Shown here one piece after another: positions 24,012 to 31,275 of a stretch of DNA of 64,000 nt. The stretch comes from JBCBKL01 sp963922565. GTDB lineage: Bacteria; Pseudomonadota; Alphaproteobacteria; Rhodobacterales; Rhodobacteraceae. A program made the position numbers and the translations under genes. Every line of letters begins with the position of its first letter. Positions within the stretch are counted from its first letter, which is position 1. Below the pieces are notes generated by a model. The model saw only the letters and a program-made list of their open reading frames with translations. It did not search any database and was not told where the DNA came from. The stretch is taken from assembly GCA_963922565.1 (NCBI GenBank), contig CAWUIQ010000005.1, positions 1-64,000 of the forward strand, read 5' to 3'.

Positions 24012-24635
24012 ATGCGGATTATCGAAACGCAGCTTGATGTGGATGAGGGCGCCGATTGGCTCGCCCGCCACGATCCGCGCTTTGCTGAGGCGCTGGTGCA
24101 AACCGGGCAACTGCCGCTGCGGCGCCGGCCCGACGGTTTTGCCCAACTTCTTTCAGCGATCGTGAGCCAGCAGGTCAGCACCGCCTCGGCGGCAGCGATC
24201 TGGGACCGGATCGAAGGGGTGGGGCTGGTGGATGAGGGGGCGGTGCGTGCTGCGACCGAGGATGATCTGCGCGCCGTTGGTCTCAGCCGGCAAAAGATCA
24301 GCTACGCAAAGGCGCTCGCTGAGGCCGGTATCGACTATCCCGCCTTGCGCGCCGCACCCGACAGCGAAATCGTCGCAACGCTGACAGCTGTGAGGGGTAT
24401 CGGTGTCTGGACGGCAGAGATTTACGCGATGTTTTCGCTGGGCCGGCCAGATGTTTTTGCCCCCGGCGATCTGGCGCTGCAGGAGGCGGCGCGCATCCTG
24501 TTCGACCTTGATGAGCGGCCCAAGGAAAAGGCATTGCGCCAAATGGCAGAGGCCTGGACCCCATGGCGCGCTGTTGCGGCGCGTCTGCTCTTCGCATACT
24601 ACCGCGTGGCAAAGGGCAGAGAGGGCATGAGATGA
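24012..24635 (+). CDS. alkA: DNA-3-methyladenine glycosylase II
   Basis: 207 residues of the HhH-GPD superfamily. The helix-hairpin-helix is LTAVRGIGVWTAEIYAMF, and the catalytic Asp follows in VFAPGDLALQ. SQQVSTASAAAIWDRI is also typical of AlkA/MagIII. It excises alkylated purines from DNA to start base-excision repair. It has no N-terminal TATA-fold extension as in E. coli AlkA, being the short bacterial form. Overlaps the following esterase gene by 4 nt. Confidence 0.9.
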   Translation: MRIIETQLDVDEGADWLARHDPRFAEALVQTGQLPLRRRPDGFAQLLSAIVSQQVSTASAAAIWDRIEGVGLVDEGAVRAATEDDLRAVGLSRQKISYAKALAEAGIDYPALRAAPDSEIVATLTAVRGIGVWTAEIYAMFSLGRPDVFAPGDLALQEAARILFDLDERPKEKALRQMAEAWTPWRAVAARLLFAYYRVAKGREGMR

Positions 24636-25297
24636 CACGGGTGTTGCAGGCGGGCCGCAAGGAACCCGTGTCAGGTTCGGTTCGGTCGGTTGTGGTCTTC
24701 TTGCATGGCTATGGCGCGAATGGTGCTGACCTTTTGGGCCTTGCCGATCCGCTGGGTGAGCATCTGCCCGACACGTTGTTCGTGGCCCCGGATGCGCCAG
24801 AGGAGTTGCCGGGCATGCCCGGCGGGTTTCAGTGGTTTCCGATCCCTTGGCTCGATGGATCATCCGAGGAAGAAGCCGCACGCGGCATGGCGGCGGCGTT
24901 CAAGGACCTGAACGCCTTCCTCGACGCGCTGATGGTGGACGAAGATGTGTTGCCTGAGCAGGTTGTCCTGTTCGGGTTTTCGCAGGGTACGATGATGGCT
25001 CTGCACGTCGCTCCCCGCCGCGAGGATGCGGTTGCAGGTGTCGTGGCTTTTTCCGGACGCTTACTGAGCCCCGACCTTCTGGCGGATGAGGTGCAGGTTC
25101 GTCCACCGGTCCTTCTGGTTCACGGCGATGCCGACGAGGTCGTGCCGCCGCAATCGCTGCCGCAGGCCGCTGAGGCGTTGCAAGAAGCGGGCTGGCAGGA
25201 CGTCTATGCGCATGTGATGAAGGGCACCGGGCACGGGATCGCGCCCGATGGTCTGAGCGTCGCGTTGGCCTTCATGCGGGATAAGCTGAGCCTTTAG
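24632..25297 (+). CDS. Alpha/beta hydrolase, carboxylesterase/phospholipase type
   Basis: 221 residues. Catalytic triad is readable: Ser117 in GFSQGT, Asp168 in HGDADEVVP and His201 in GTGHGI. The oxyanion region is FLHGYGANGADL. The small size and this pattern match the YpfH/acyl-protein-thioesterase-like carboxylesterase family, cytoplasmic. Start overlaps the alkA stop (ATGA). Natural substrate unknown; short-chain esters are typical in vitro. Confidence 0.88.
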   Translation: MTRVLQAGRKEPVSGSVRSVVVFLHGYGANGADLLGLADPLGEHLPDTLFVAPDAPEELPGMPGGFQWFPIPWLDGSSEEEAARGMAAAFKDLNAFLDALMVDEDVLPEQVVLFGFSQGTMMALHVAPRREDAVAGVVAFSGRLLSPDLLADEVQVRPPVLLVHGDADEVVPPQSLPQAAEALQEAGWQDVYAHVMKGTGHGIAPDGLSVALAFMRDKLSL

Positions 25298-25410
25298 GCA
25301 CATATTTTCCCGAAAAATTAACGCCCATAGTCTGTTCGGATCACGCTGAAATCACGCTGGGTCCTCATACTCCACGTTATTGCACTGGCAATTGATGAAA
25401 GGAGTTCCTG

Positions 25411-25878
25411 ATGAAACTGCAGCGTATTGCGTTGGCCGCAACGGCTCTTACGGCCCTTGTGGCGGCACCGGCATTTGCCGACCGCAAACCCGCCCGATCG
25501 ACGCCAACCGACCCCGCCGTGGTCATGGATCACTATCTGGGCAACACTTGGAACTGGTCCGAGGGCGGGTCCTATTGGGGAAGTGGCGGCGACTTTAAGG
25601 CAATCTGGAAGGGGCGATCGTACGGAGAAGGCAAGTGGTATGTCACGACGCGAGGCGCCCTTTGCTATGACGCCACATGGACCGGGCCCGGCGACGACGG
25701 TGTTGTCGGATCGACTGATCTGGAGAGATGTTGGCGCCACGTGACCGACCGTGATGGTCAGGTCTGGCAAAAGCATCATGAAGAAAACGACTGGTACCGG
25801 TTGGACCCCGAGAAAGTATCCGCCGGGAACGTGATTGCGGGCGAGTTCAAGCGGATCAAGGCCGGGCTGTCCCGGTAG
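25411..25878 (+). CDS. Secreted DUF995-type protein
   Basis: 155 residues. A Sec signal peptide (hydrophobic stretch ending AAPAFA) gives a periplasmic mature protein of about 130 residues. The mature part is rich in Trp and Gly (NWSEGGSYWGSGG), with KWYVTTRGALCYDA and CWRHV containing two Cys that may pair, which fits the DUF995 pattern as I remember it. The Shine-Dalgarno AAAGGAG is strong, and an intrinsic terminator follows 22 nt after the stop, so this is a well-expressed single-gene unit. Function unknown. Confidence 0.75.
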   Translation: MKLQRIALAATALTALVAAPAFADRKPARSTPTDPAVVMDHYLGNTWNWSEGGSYWGSGGDFKAIWKGRSYGEGKWYVTTRGALCYDATWTGPGDDGVVGSTDLERCWRHVTDRDGQVWQKHHEENDWYRLDPEKVSAGNVIAGEFKRIKAGLSR

Positions 25879-25900
25879 ACAACGAGTTCCTTCCTGAACT

Positions 25901-25926
25901 GGGTGCGTCTTGGCGCACCCTTTTTT
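25901..25926 (+). terminator. Intrinsic terminator
   Basis: GGGTGCG / CGCACCC stem with a 6-nt loop followed by TTTTTT, directly after the DUF995-type gene. A textbook Rho-independent terminator. Confidence 0.88.
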
Positions 25927-26020
25927 GTGCCGCGCCTCTGGATTTCTCTGGGGATAACGTCACATCAATGTCACGGAATCGTCGTACCGGGTCTGCGACA
26001 TGTTGTGGTGCCGTAGGGGC

Positions 26021-26048
26021 TTGTAACCGGGTTACCACGATATATAGT
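26021..26048 (+). promoter_or_regulatory. Possible promoter of the HNH gene with palindromic operator
   Basis: TTGTAA and TATAGT are 16 bp apart. A 13-nt palindrome, GTAACCGGGTTAC, overlaps the -35 element and could be a repressor site. The HNH start codon lies ~70 nt downstream. Confidence 0.38.
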
Positions 26049-26119
26049 CCAACACAGAAGACCGGGGCGGGATCCCCGCTCTGGTGCCGCAGGCAGACAG
26101 GGCGAGGACGGAGTCGAAG

Positions 26120-26731
26120 ATGTTAGGCAGTACCGCATCAAGGGTGAATGAGCCCGACTTCAGAACGGAATTCACGCGGTCTCCGGCGGCGCTCAAGCAC
26201 TATCCCGCATTGGTCCTGAACGCCGATTACCGGCCACTGAGTTATTACCCGCTGTCGCTCTGGCCATGGCAGGAAGCGATCAAGGCGGCTTGGCTTGATC
26301 GTGTGGACATCGTGGCCGAGTATGATGAGGTTGTCCGCTCGCCATCGACCGAGATCCGCATCCCATCTGTTGTCGTTCTCAAGGATTACGTGAAGCCACA
26401 GAAGCGGGTCGCCTTTACTCGGTTCAACCTGTTCCTCCGGGATGAGTTCCAGTGCCAGTATTGTGGCGCCCGGGGCGATTTGACATTCGACCACGTGGTG
26501 CCGCGGGCCTCGGGGGGCATTACCAGTTGGGAAAACGTCGTGGCGGCGTGCTCGCCCTGCAACCTGCGCAAAGGCTCGAAATCACTGCATCGCGCCGGGA
26601 TGTCCCTGCGCAAGCCACCGCGCCGACCTGGCGCGGAGGAACTGCGCAACATGGGCAGGAAGTTTCCGCCCAACCACCTGCATGAAAGCTGGATCGACTT
26701 TCTCTACTGGGACGCCGAACTGGAGGCGTGA
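26120..26731 (+). CDS. HNH endonuclease-family protein
   Basis: 203 residues. The C-terminal half has the zinc-finger HNH fold: CQYCG, then LTFDHVVPRASGG with the catalytic His, ENVVAAC and CNLRKGS with the second cysteine pair. The N-terminal half (LVLNADYRPLSYYPLSLWPW) is the region shared by a widespread alphaproteobacterial HNH family. No methylase or restriction partner is near, so it is unlikely to be a restriction enzyme; such proteins are chromosomal housekeeping genes of unclear role. Start chosen over an upstream ATG because of the family's usual length. Confidence 0.85.
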   Translation: MLGSTASRVNEPDFRTEFTRSPAALKHYPALVLNADYRPLSYYPLSLWPWQEAIKAAWLDRVDIVAEYDEVVRSPSTEIRIPSVVVLKDYVKPQKRVAFTRFNLFLRDEFQCQYCGARGDLTFDHVVPRASGGITSWENVVAACSPCNLRKGSKSLHRAGMSLRKPPRRPGAEELRNMGRKFPPNHLHESWIDFLYWDAELEA

Positions 26732-26781
26732 CGGGGTCAACGCTCTTGCCTTCGGCAATGCGCCCCGCCCACCGTCCCTTG

Positions 26782-27564
26782 TCAGGCAGCCAGATCGACC
26801 CATACCGGCACGTGGTCTGACGGTTTTTCACCGCCCCGCACATCCTTGTCGATGCCGCAATCCTGCATCATGTCGGCGCAGGCTGGGCTGAGCAGGAAGT
26901 GGTCGATACGGATCCCATCATCGCGGTTCCAAGCACCCGCCTGATAATCCCAGAATGAATAATGGCCCGGGCCAGCGACCCTTGTCCGGAAGGCCTCGGT
27001 CAGGCCGAGGTTGATCAGCCGCCGAAACGCCGTCCGGCTTTCTAGCCGAAAGAGCGCGTCGTCACGCCACGCATCAGGGCGGGCCGCGTCTTCGGCCTGC
27101 GGGATGATGTTATAGTCGCCCGTCATGAGAAACGGGATCTCCTGATCCAGCAGAGTCTGTGCACGATTGAGAAGCCGATCCATCCACGCAAGTTTGTAAT
27201 CGTATTTCGGCCCCGGCGCCGGATTTCCGTTTGGCAGATAGAGCCCGCAGATCCGCACGGCCGCGTTCTCACCCATTACAGTGGCTTCGATATATCGGGC
27301 CTGCTCGTCGCTTTCGTCACCCGGAAGGCCGCGCGTCACATCCTCAAGAGGTCTTTTGGAGAGAATTGCGACCCCGTTAAACGATTTCTGCCCGTGCGTT
27401 TCGACGTTATATCCGCGCTCCTCGAAAATCTCTTTCGGAAATGCCTCGTCGACGGATTTGATTTCTTGGAGTACCACTACTTCAGGTTGTTTTTCATCGA
27501 GCCAATTGGGCAGTGCCTCAATCCGCGCCTTGATACCGTTGATGTTGAAGGTCGCAATCTGCAT
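26782..27564 (-). CDS. xth: Exodeoxyribonuclease III
   Basis: 260 residues, complete. AP endonuclease/3'-exonuclease of base-excision repair. Conserved elements in order: TFNINGIKAR with the metal-site Asn, LQEIKSVD with the metal-binding Glu, the YLPNGNP segment, GDYNIIP, RIDHFLL and the catalytic His in PSDHVPV. A CtrA-like site lies about 80 nt upstream of its start. Convergent with the HNH gene. Confidence 0.93.
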   Translation of the reverse strand: MQIATFNINGIKARIEALPNWLDEKQPEVVVLQEIKSVDEAFPKEIFEERGYNVETHGQKSFNGVAILSKRPLEDVTRGLPGDESDEQARYIEATVMGENAAVRICGLYLPNGNPAPGPKYDYKLAWMDRLLNRAQTLLDQEIPFLMTGDYNIIPQAEDAARPDAWRDDALFRLESRTAFRRLINLGLTEAFRTRVAGPGHYSFWDYQAGAWNRDDGIRIDHFLLSPACADMMQDCGIDKDVRGGEKPSDHVPVWVDLAA

Positions 27565-27642
27565 CTGGGGCTCCGTATCGCTGCTCTTAACGTATTGCGC
27601 GAACCGGCAAGGCGGCGCAAGTGCGTTAACGAAGTGTTCATA

Positions 27643-27657
27643 TTAAGGATTTCTTAA
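27643..27657. promoter_or_regulatory. CtrA-like binding site
   Basis: TTAAGGATTTCTTAA, followed by CC, fits the full CtrA consensus TTAA-N7-TTAA(C). It is ~80 nt upstream of xth and ~255 nt upstream of the repeat-protein gene. A 15-nt match in an AT-rich region can occur by chance. Confidence 0.45.
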
Positions 27658-27802
27658 CCAAGTGATTCTCGCTAGATTCGGGTAGGTCAAAGCCGCGAGT
27701 GCTGAAATATCCATATTTTTCAGGCCTGTGGAAAAGAAAATTTGTTCCCCGATGTTCCAAAAGTGTTTTTTGATTATTGAATAATTTTCACGTTGTTTTT
27801 CA

Positions 27803-27811
27803 TGTGGATAA
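27803..27811 (-). promoter_or_regulatory. DnaA-box match
   Basis: TGTGGATAA is the exact reverse complement of TTATCCACA. A one-mismatch copy, TGTGGAAAA, is at 27727-27735 in the same orientation. Could serve DnaA as a transcription factor; an origin is not claimed. Confidence 0.35.
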
Positions 27812-27912
27812 AAGTCCGAGTTTCCTGGATCGGCAAAAAAAGTCTTTTGAGATTTCCCCCATCCCGGGCATCGCTGAAAGGGCATCAACCAAGACTTGCA
27901 AGGGAGCAAACG

Positions 27913-28545
27913 ATGACTGCACAGCGCAAATACCAGCCCGAAGTAAACGAATTCACACCGGACGCGATTCACACTGGCGACGGGACCGAGATGTTTTCAT
28001 CCGGCAGCGCCCCGACCGCAATTGACGCTCTATTGGGCGACGCAACGGCTCTTTTCTCATCAGGCTCGGCCCCGGAAATGACCGCCGGTGACCAGACCGG
28101 TCTTTTTTCGTCGGGCTCGGCTCCGACCACGGCAAGCACGGCGGCAGGCGACGCAACCGAGCTCTTTTCGTCAGGCAGCGCCCCTGTCCGTGCCGAGGCG
28201 ACAACTGGCGACGTGACCGGACTTTTCTCATCGGGTTCGGCTCCGACCACCGCAGAAGCGGGCGCTGGTGAAGCGACCGAGCTCTTCTCGTCCGGTTCCG
28301 CGCCGACAACCGCTGAGACAGCTGCGGGCGACGCAACGGGTCTCTTTTCATCCGGTTCGGCTCCAACGACGGCCGAAGCCAATGCCGGCGAGGCGACCGA
28401 GATGTTTTCGTCGGGCAGCGCGCCTGTGACGGCCCAGACAACGGTCGAAGGTGACGGCGTTCACATGTTCTCCTCCGGTTCGGCCCCAGCCGAGACATCG
28501 GCCGAAGCCGGTGACCGCACCGAGATGTTCTCATCCGGTTCCTGA
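27913..28545 (+). CDS. Ten-repeat FSSGSAP protein of unknown function
   Basis: 210 residues. After a ~21-residue N-terminus (QRKYQPEVNEF...) the motif GDxTx(L/M)FSSGSAP occurs ten times, at residues 28, 48, 65, 85, 105, 125, 145, 165, 186 and 206 (Phe), mostly 20 apart; the last copy stops at FSSGS. Spacers are Thr/Ala/Glu-rich and vary. No signal peptide or membrane helix; aromatic residues are almost only the repeat Phe, and charge is acidic. DNA copies differ at silent sites, so the peptide is under selection. AAGGGAG precedes the ATG. The unknown gene just downstream is probably co-transcribed. Possibly the family labelled DUF6749; not verified. Confidence 0.75.
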   Translation: MTAQRKYQPEVNEFTPDAIHTGDGTEMFSSGSAPTAIDALLGDATALFSSGSAPEMTAGDQTGLFSSGSAPTTASTAAGDATELFSSGSAPVRAEATTGDVTGLFSSGSAPTTAEAGAGEATELFSSGSAPTTAETAAGDATGLFSSGSAPTTAEANAGEATEMFSSGSAPVTAQTTVEGDGVHMFSSGSAPAETSAEAGDRTEMFSSGS

Positions 28546-28594
28546 TGACGGGCGCGGGACGCGACGCCGTAACACCAGACTATTGGAGATCCCG

Positions 28595-29665
28595 ATGAAC
28601 AACGTGATTGCACTGAACGTCCCGCACCGCCGGCAGCGCCTGTCCGAAAGGACGGGCGCGCTGATCGACATCTTTGCGGGTCAGCGTCGTTTTGGCGACG
28701 ATGTCTTCTGGCTCAAGGAGAATGCCGAACTGCTGAACATTCTCGAATGCACTGGCACAAAGGTCGATGCTCTGGACCTCGATGTTCACGCAGAATTCTA
28801 TACCGATCTGCCGCAACGCCTGAGTTTCTTTCCGCAATACTACCGGTTCCTGCTGTCGCTCGGCCTCGATCTGGAAGACCTGGGTTTCGAAGGGTCGCAA
28901 AGTGCGGCCTTGTGCGAATGGGTGGCTCAGGAGGGATTGCCGGAGGCCGAATTCAGTGACTTGCAGCGGGCCGAGGCCCGGCGGTTGCTAGCGCGACGCG
29001 GTGTCCGAACCAAGGCTGCCGATCCGACGCTGGATGACCGGTTGCGTGCATTTCTGCGCCGCACGGCGACGTTTGCGCTGCCAAACAAGAAGGCGGCGTA
29101 TGAACTGACCCACATCGTCTTTTACCTCAGCGAATACGGGCGCCGCGATCCCAGGCTGGATCAGGACGCGATTACCAGCCTCGAATATGCGGGCGTGCTG
29201 GCGTATCTCGACATGAACATGGATCTGCTGGCCGAGATCTGTATCGCCCTGCGATACGCTGGCCAGACCCCAAGTGCGATCTGGGAAGACTTAGTTCTGG
29301 CAGGTTTGTCCGACTTCGCGGCAAGCACCGATCCAACGGTCCCTGTGACTGATGATTACCATGAATACTTCGTTTCGACCTGGCTGGCCGCGATCTGCGG
29401 GGACGAGGCCGTGTCGGCCGCCGTGACCTGCGACCGCACCACCTTTCACCGCTATGATCGGGGACCCGGCCCGTTGCGGATCATGTCAGCCGCGATGTTC
29501 GAGATGGAAACCACGCGCAGCGCGGATTGGCACAAGATGCGGCCTTTCCTCGAAGACGTGGTGGATGAACCAGGCCACGGAATTCTGGCCGATGCCGAGG
29601 CATCAATCCCCGATTTCGGCGCATTTTTCGAGGGATTTGCCCGGGCGCGATGTGCGGCAGTCTAG
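28595..29665 (+). CDS. Protein of unknown function downstream of the FSSGSAP gene
   Basis: 356 residues, predicted mostly helical and soluble. Segments that look conserved: FAGQRRFGDDVFWLKENAELL (28-48, shown in part of its length), AYELTHIVFYLSEYG (168-182) and DYHEYFVSTWLAAI (254-267), rich in His, Tyr and Glu and possibly lining a pocket. The ATG at 49 nt after the repeat gene is preceded by TTGGAG. I vaguely recall a roseobacter family DUF6902 of this kind but cannot confirm. Its constant partner may be the repeat protein; an enzyme acting on it, or a binding scaffold, are open options. Confidence 0.7.
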   Translation: MNNVIALNVPHRRQRLSERTGALIDIFAGQRRFGDDVFWLKENAELLNILECTGTKVDALDLDVHAEFYTDLPQRLSFFPQYYRFLLSLGLDLEDLGFEGSQSAALCEWVAQEGLPEAEFSDLQRAEARRLLARRGVRTKAADPTLDDRLRAFLRRTATFALPNKKAAYELTHIVFYLSEYGRRDPRLDQDAITSLEYAGVLAYLDMNMDLLAEICIALRYAGQTPSAIWEDLVLAGLSDFAASTDPTVPVTDDYHEYFVSTWLAAICGDEAVSAAVTCDRTTFHRYDRGPGPLRIMSAAMFEMETTRSADWHKMRPFLEDVVDEPGHGILADAEASIPDFGAFFEGFARARCAAV

Positions 29666-29985
29666 ATTGAAAACGACGTGCCGCAGCCGCACGAACTGGT
29701 GGCGTTCGGATTGTCGATGATGAACCGGGCGCCGATCAGCTCTTCGCTGAAATCGATGGTCGCGTTCTGCAAAAAGGGCAGGCTGATCGGATCGACCAGC
29801 ACCTTTTGACCGCTGCCTTCGAGAACCAGATCGTCGTCGCGCGGGCTATCAAGCGCGATCTCGTATTGAAAGCCTGAGCAGCCCCCGCCCTCAACGGCAA
29901 CCCGCAGGGCCTGGCCCTGATCAGCCGCGCCGATCTCGGCCAGGCGTTCAAAGGCGCGGGACGTGACTTTCGGTGGCAACTGCAT
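29662..29985 (-). CDS. A-type iron-sulfur carrier (HesB/IscA/ErpA family)
   Basis: 107 residues with the three cluster-binding cysteines Cys36 (GGGCSGF), Cys99 and Cys101 (CGCGTSF). Carries and inserts [2Fe-2S] or [4Fe-4S] clusters into client enzymes. NPNATSSCGCG near the end resembles ErpA. No isc/suf genes adjoin it, though sufE is elsewhere in the window. Its stop overlaps the stop of the convergent unknown gene by 4 nt; it is divergent from dgt. Confidence 0.9.
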   Translation of the reverse strand: MQLPPKVTSRAFERLAEIGAADQGQALRVAVEGGGCSGFQYEIALDSPRDDDLVLEGSGQKVLVDPISLPFLQNATIDFSEELIGARFIIDNPNATSSCGCGTSFSI

Positions 29986-30079
29986 CGCAATTCTCCGCGA
30001 ATTCAGGCGTTTGGACGGTTTCAAGCTTACCGCCGATGTAATATATGCGAGCCACGGACAGGCGACAAGGATAAGGCAG

Positions 30080-31219
30080 ATGCCAGCGCCCTATGCCTCT
30101 GATCCGGCGCGCGCCAGGGGACGGTGTTATGCCGAAGAGGAGTCGAACTTTCGGTCGTGTTTCCAGCGCGACCGGGATCGGATCATTCATTCCAGCGCCT
30201 TCCGGCGGTTGAAGCACAAGACGCAGGTCTTTGTGGAGCATGAAGGCGACTACTACCGGACCCGGCTGACCCATTCCATCGAAGTCGCACAGGTGGCCCG
30301 GACGATCGCGGGGGCGCTGGATCTGAATGACGAGCTGACCGAGGCCGTAGCACTTGCCCATGATCTTGGCCATCCGCCCTTTGGGCACACGGGTGAGGAT
30401 GCGTTGGCTGCGTTGATGGCGCCTTATGGCGGGTTCGATCACAACGCGCAGGCCATCAAGATCGTGACACGACTGGAAACCCATTATGCCGATTTCGACG
30501 GGATGAACCTGACATGGGAAAGTCTTGAAGGGATCGCCAAACACAACGGCCCGGTCACGGGGGATCTGCCCTATGCGCTCGCGGAGTATGATGCTCAGTT
30601 CACGCTTGAGCTTGACACTCATGCCAGTGCCGAGGCGCAGGTTGCCGCGCTGTCCGACGATATTGCCTATAACAACCATGATTTGCATGACGGGCTGCGG
30701 GCCTGCCTTTTCGAAGAAGAAGAGATGGCCACACTTCCAATTGTCGGCGACGCCTATCGGGACGTGGACGCCAGGTATCCGGGGCTGGAGTCAATCCGTC
30801 GCCGGCACGAAGCGTTGCGGCGCGTCTTTGGCGTGATGGTGAGCGACGTGATCCAAACGTCGCGGGCACGCCTGCGCGACAGTGGCGCCGAGCGTGTCGA
30901 AGATATCCGACACCTGGGTCGCCCGGTCATACGGTTCTCGGATGCGCTTTGGTCGGATCTGCAGGAGATCCGCGCATTTCTATTTACCAAGATGTATCGC
31001 GCCCCGTCTGTCATGGAGAAACGGGAAGAGGTCACGCTGGTCGTTCACGACCTCTTTCCACTGTTTCTGCATCAGCCCGAGCTCTTGCCTGCGCGTTGGT
31101 CGGCCGCCGTCGAAGCGGCCGACGGTGATCAGACCGCATTGGCGCGCATCGTTTCTGACTACATCGCCGGGATGACAGACCGCTTTGCTCTGCAAAGTCA
31201 TGAGCGCCTGATCGGGTGA
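30080..31219 (+). CDS. dgt: Deoxyguanosinetriphosphate triphosphohydrolase-like protein
   Basis: 379 residues of the HD superfamily. Metal-binding residues are seen in LTHSIEVAQ (His), ALAHDLGHPPFGHTGE (HD) and SDDIAYNNHD (Asp). The N-terminal RDRDRIIHSSAFRRLKHKTQVF is the family hallmark. Removes triphosphate from dNTPs (dGTPase type 2), controlling nucleotide pools. The chosen ATG follows AAGGATAAGG and excludes an extension overlapping the divergent iron-sulfur carrier gene. argS follows 56 nt later. Confidence 0.9.
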   Translation: MPAPYASDPARARGRCYAEEESNFRSCFQRDRDRIIHSSAFRRLKHKTQVFVEHEGDYYRTRLTHSIEVAQVARTIAGALDLNDELTEAVALAHDLGHPPFGHTGEDALAALMAPYGGFDHNAQAIKIVTRLETHYADFDGMNLTWESLEGIAKHNGPVTGDLPYALAEYDAQFTLELDTHASAEAQVAALSDDIAYNNHDLHDGLRACLFEEEEMATLPIVGDAYRDVDARYPGLESIRRRHEALRRVFGVMVSDVIQTSRARLRDSGAERVEDIRHLGRPVIRFSDALWSDLQEIRAFLFTKMYRAPSVMEKREEVTLVVHDLFPLFLHQPELLPARWSAAVEAADGDQTALARIVSDYIAGMTDRFALQSHERLIG

Positions 31220-31275
31220 ATTGACGCGCCGTGACACTCTGGTAAACCCCGCGCGACCTTCGAAGGAACCAGTGA

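Larger units (their letters stand above)
27565..27912. other. AT-rich 348-nt spacer with CtrA-like and DnaA-like motifs
   Basis: Clearly lower GC than its surroundings, especially 27660-27830. It holds a TTAA-N7-TTAA match, one exact DnaA-box 9-mer and one near match, and the perfect repeat ATTATT-G-AATAAT. No gene is convincing in it. It separates divergent xth and the FSSGSAP-repeat gene and so contains both promoters. Confidence 0.5.

Noticed and set aside
27565..27912. Chromosomal or plasmid replication origin
   Set aside because: Only two DnaA-like boxes, no dnaA, parAB, repABC, hemE or gidA nearby, and no further iterons. Kept only as regulatory motifs.
27953..28534. Long minus-strand frame antisense to the FSSGSAP gene, and the idea that the ~60-nt period is a CRISPR or DNA satellite
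   Set aside because: The minus frame is Arg/Ser/Pro-rich and mirrors the repeats of the plus gene. Repeat units vary at silent codon positions, keep the plus frame, and lack identical direct repeats with unique spacers, so it is coding DNA, not CRISPR.
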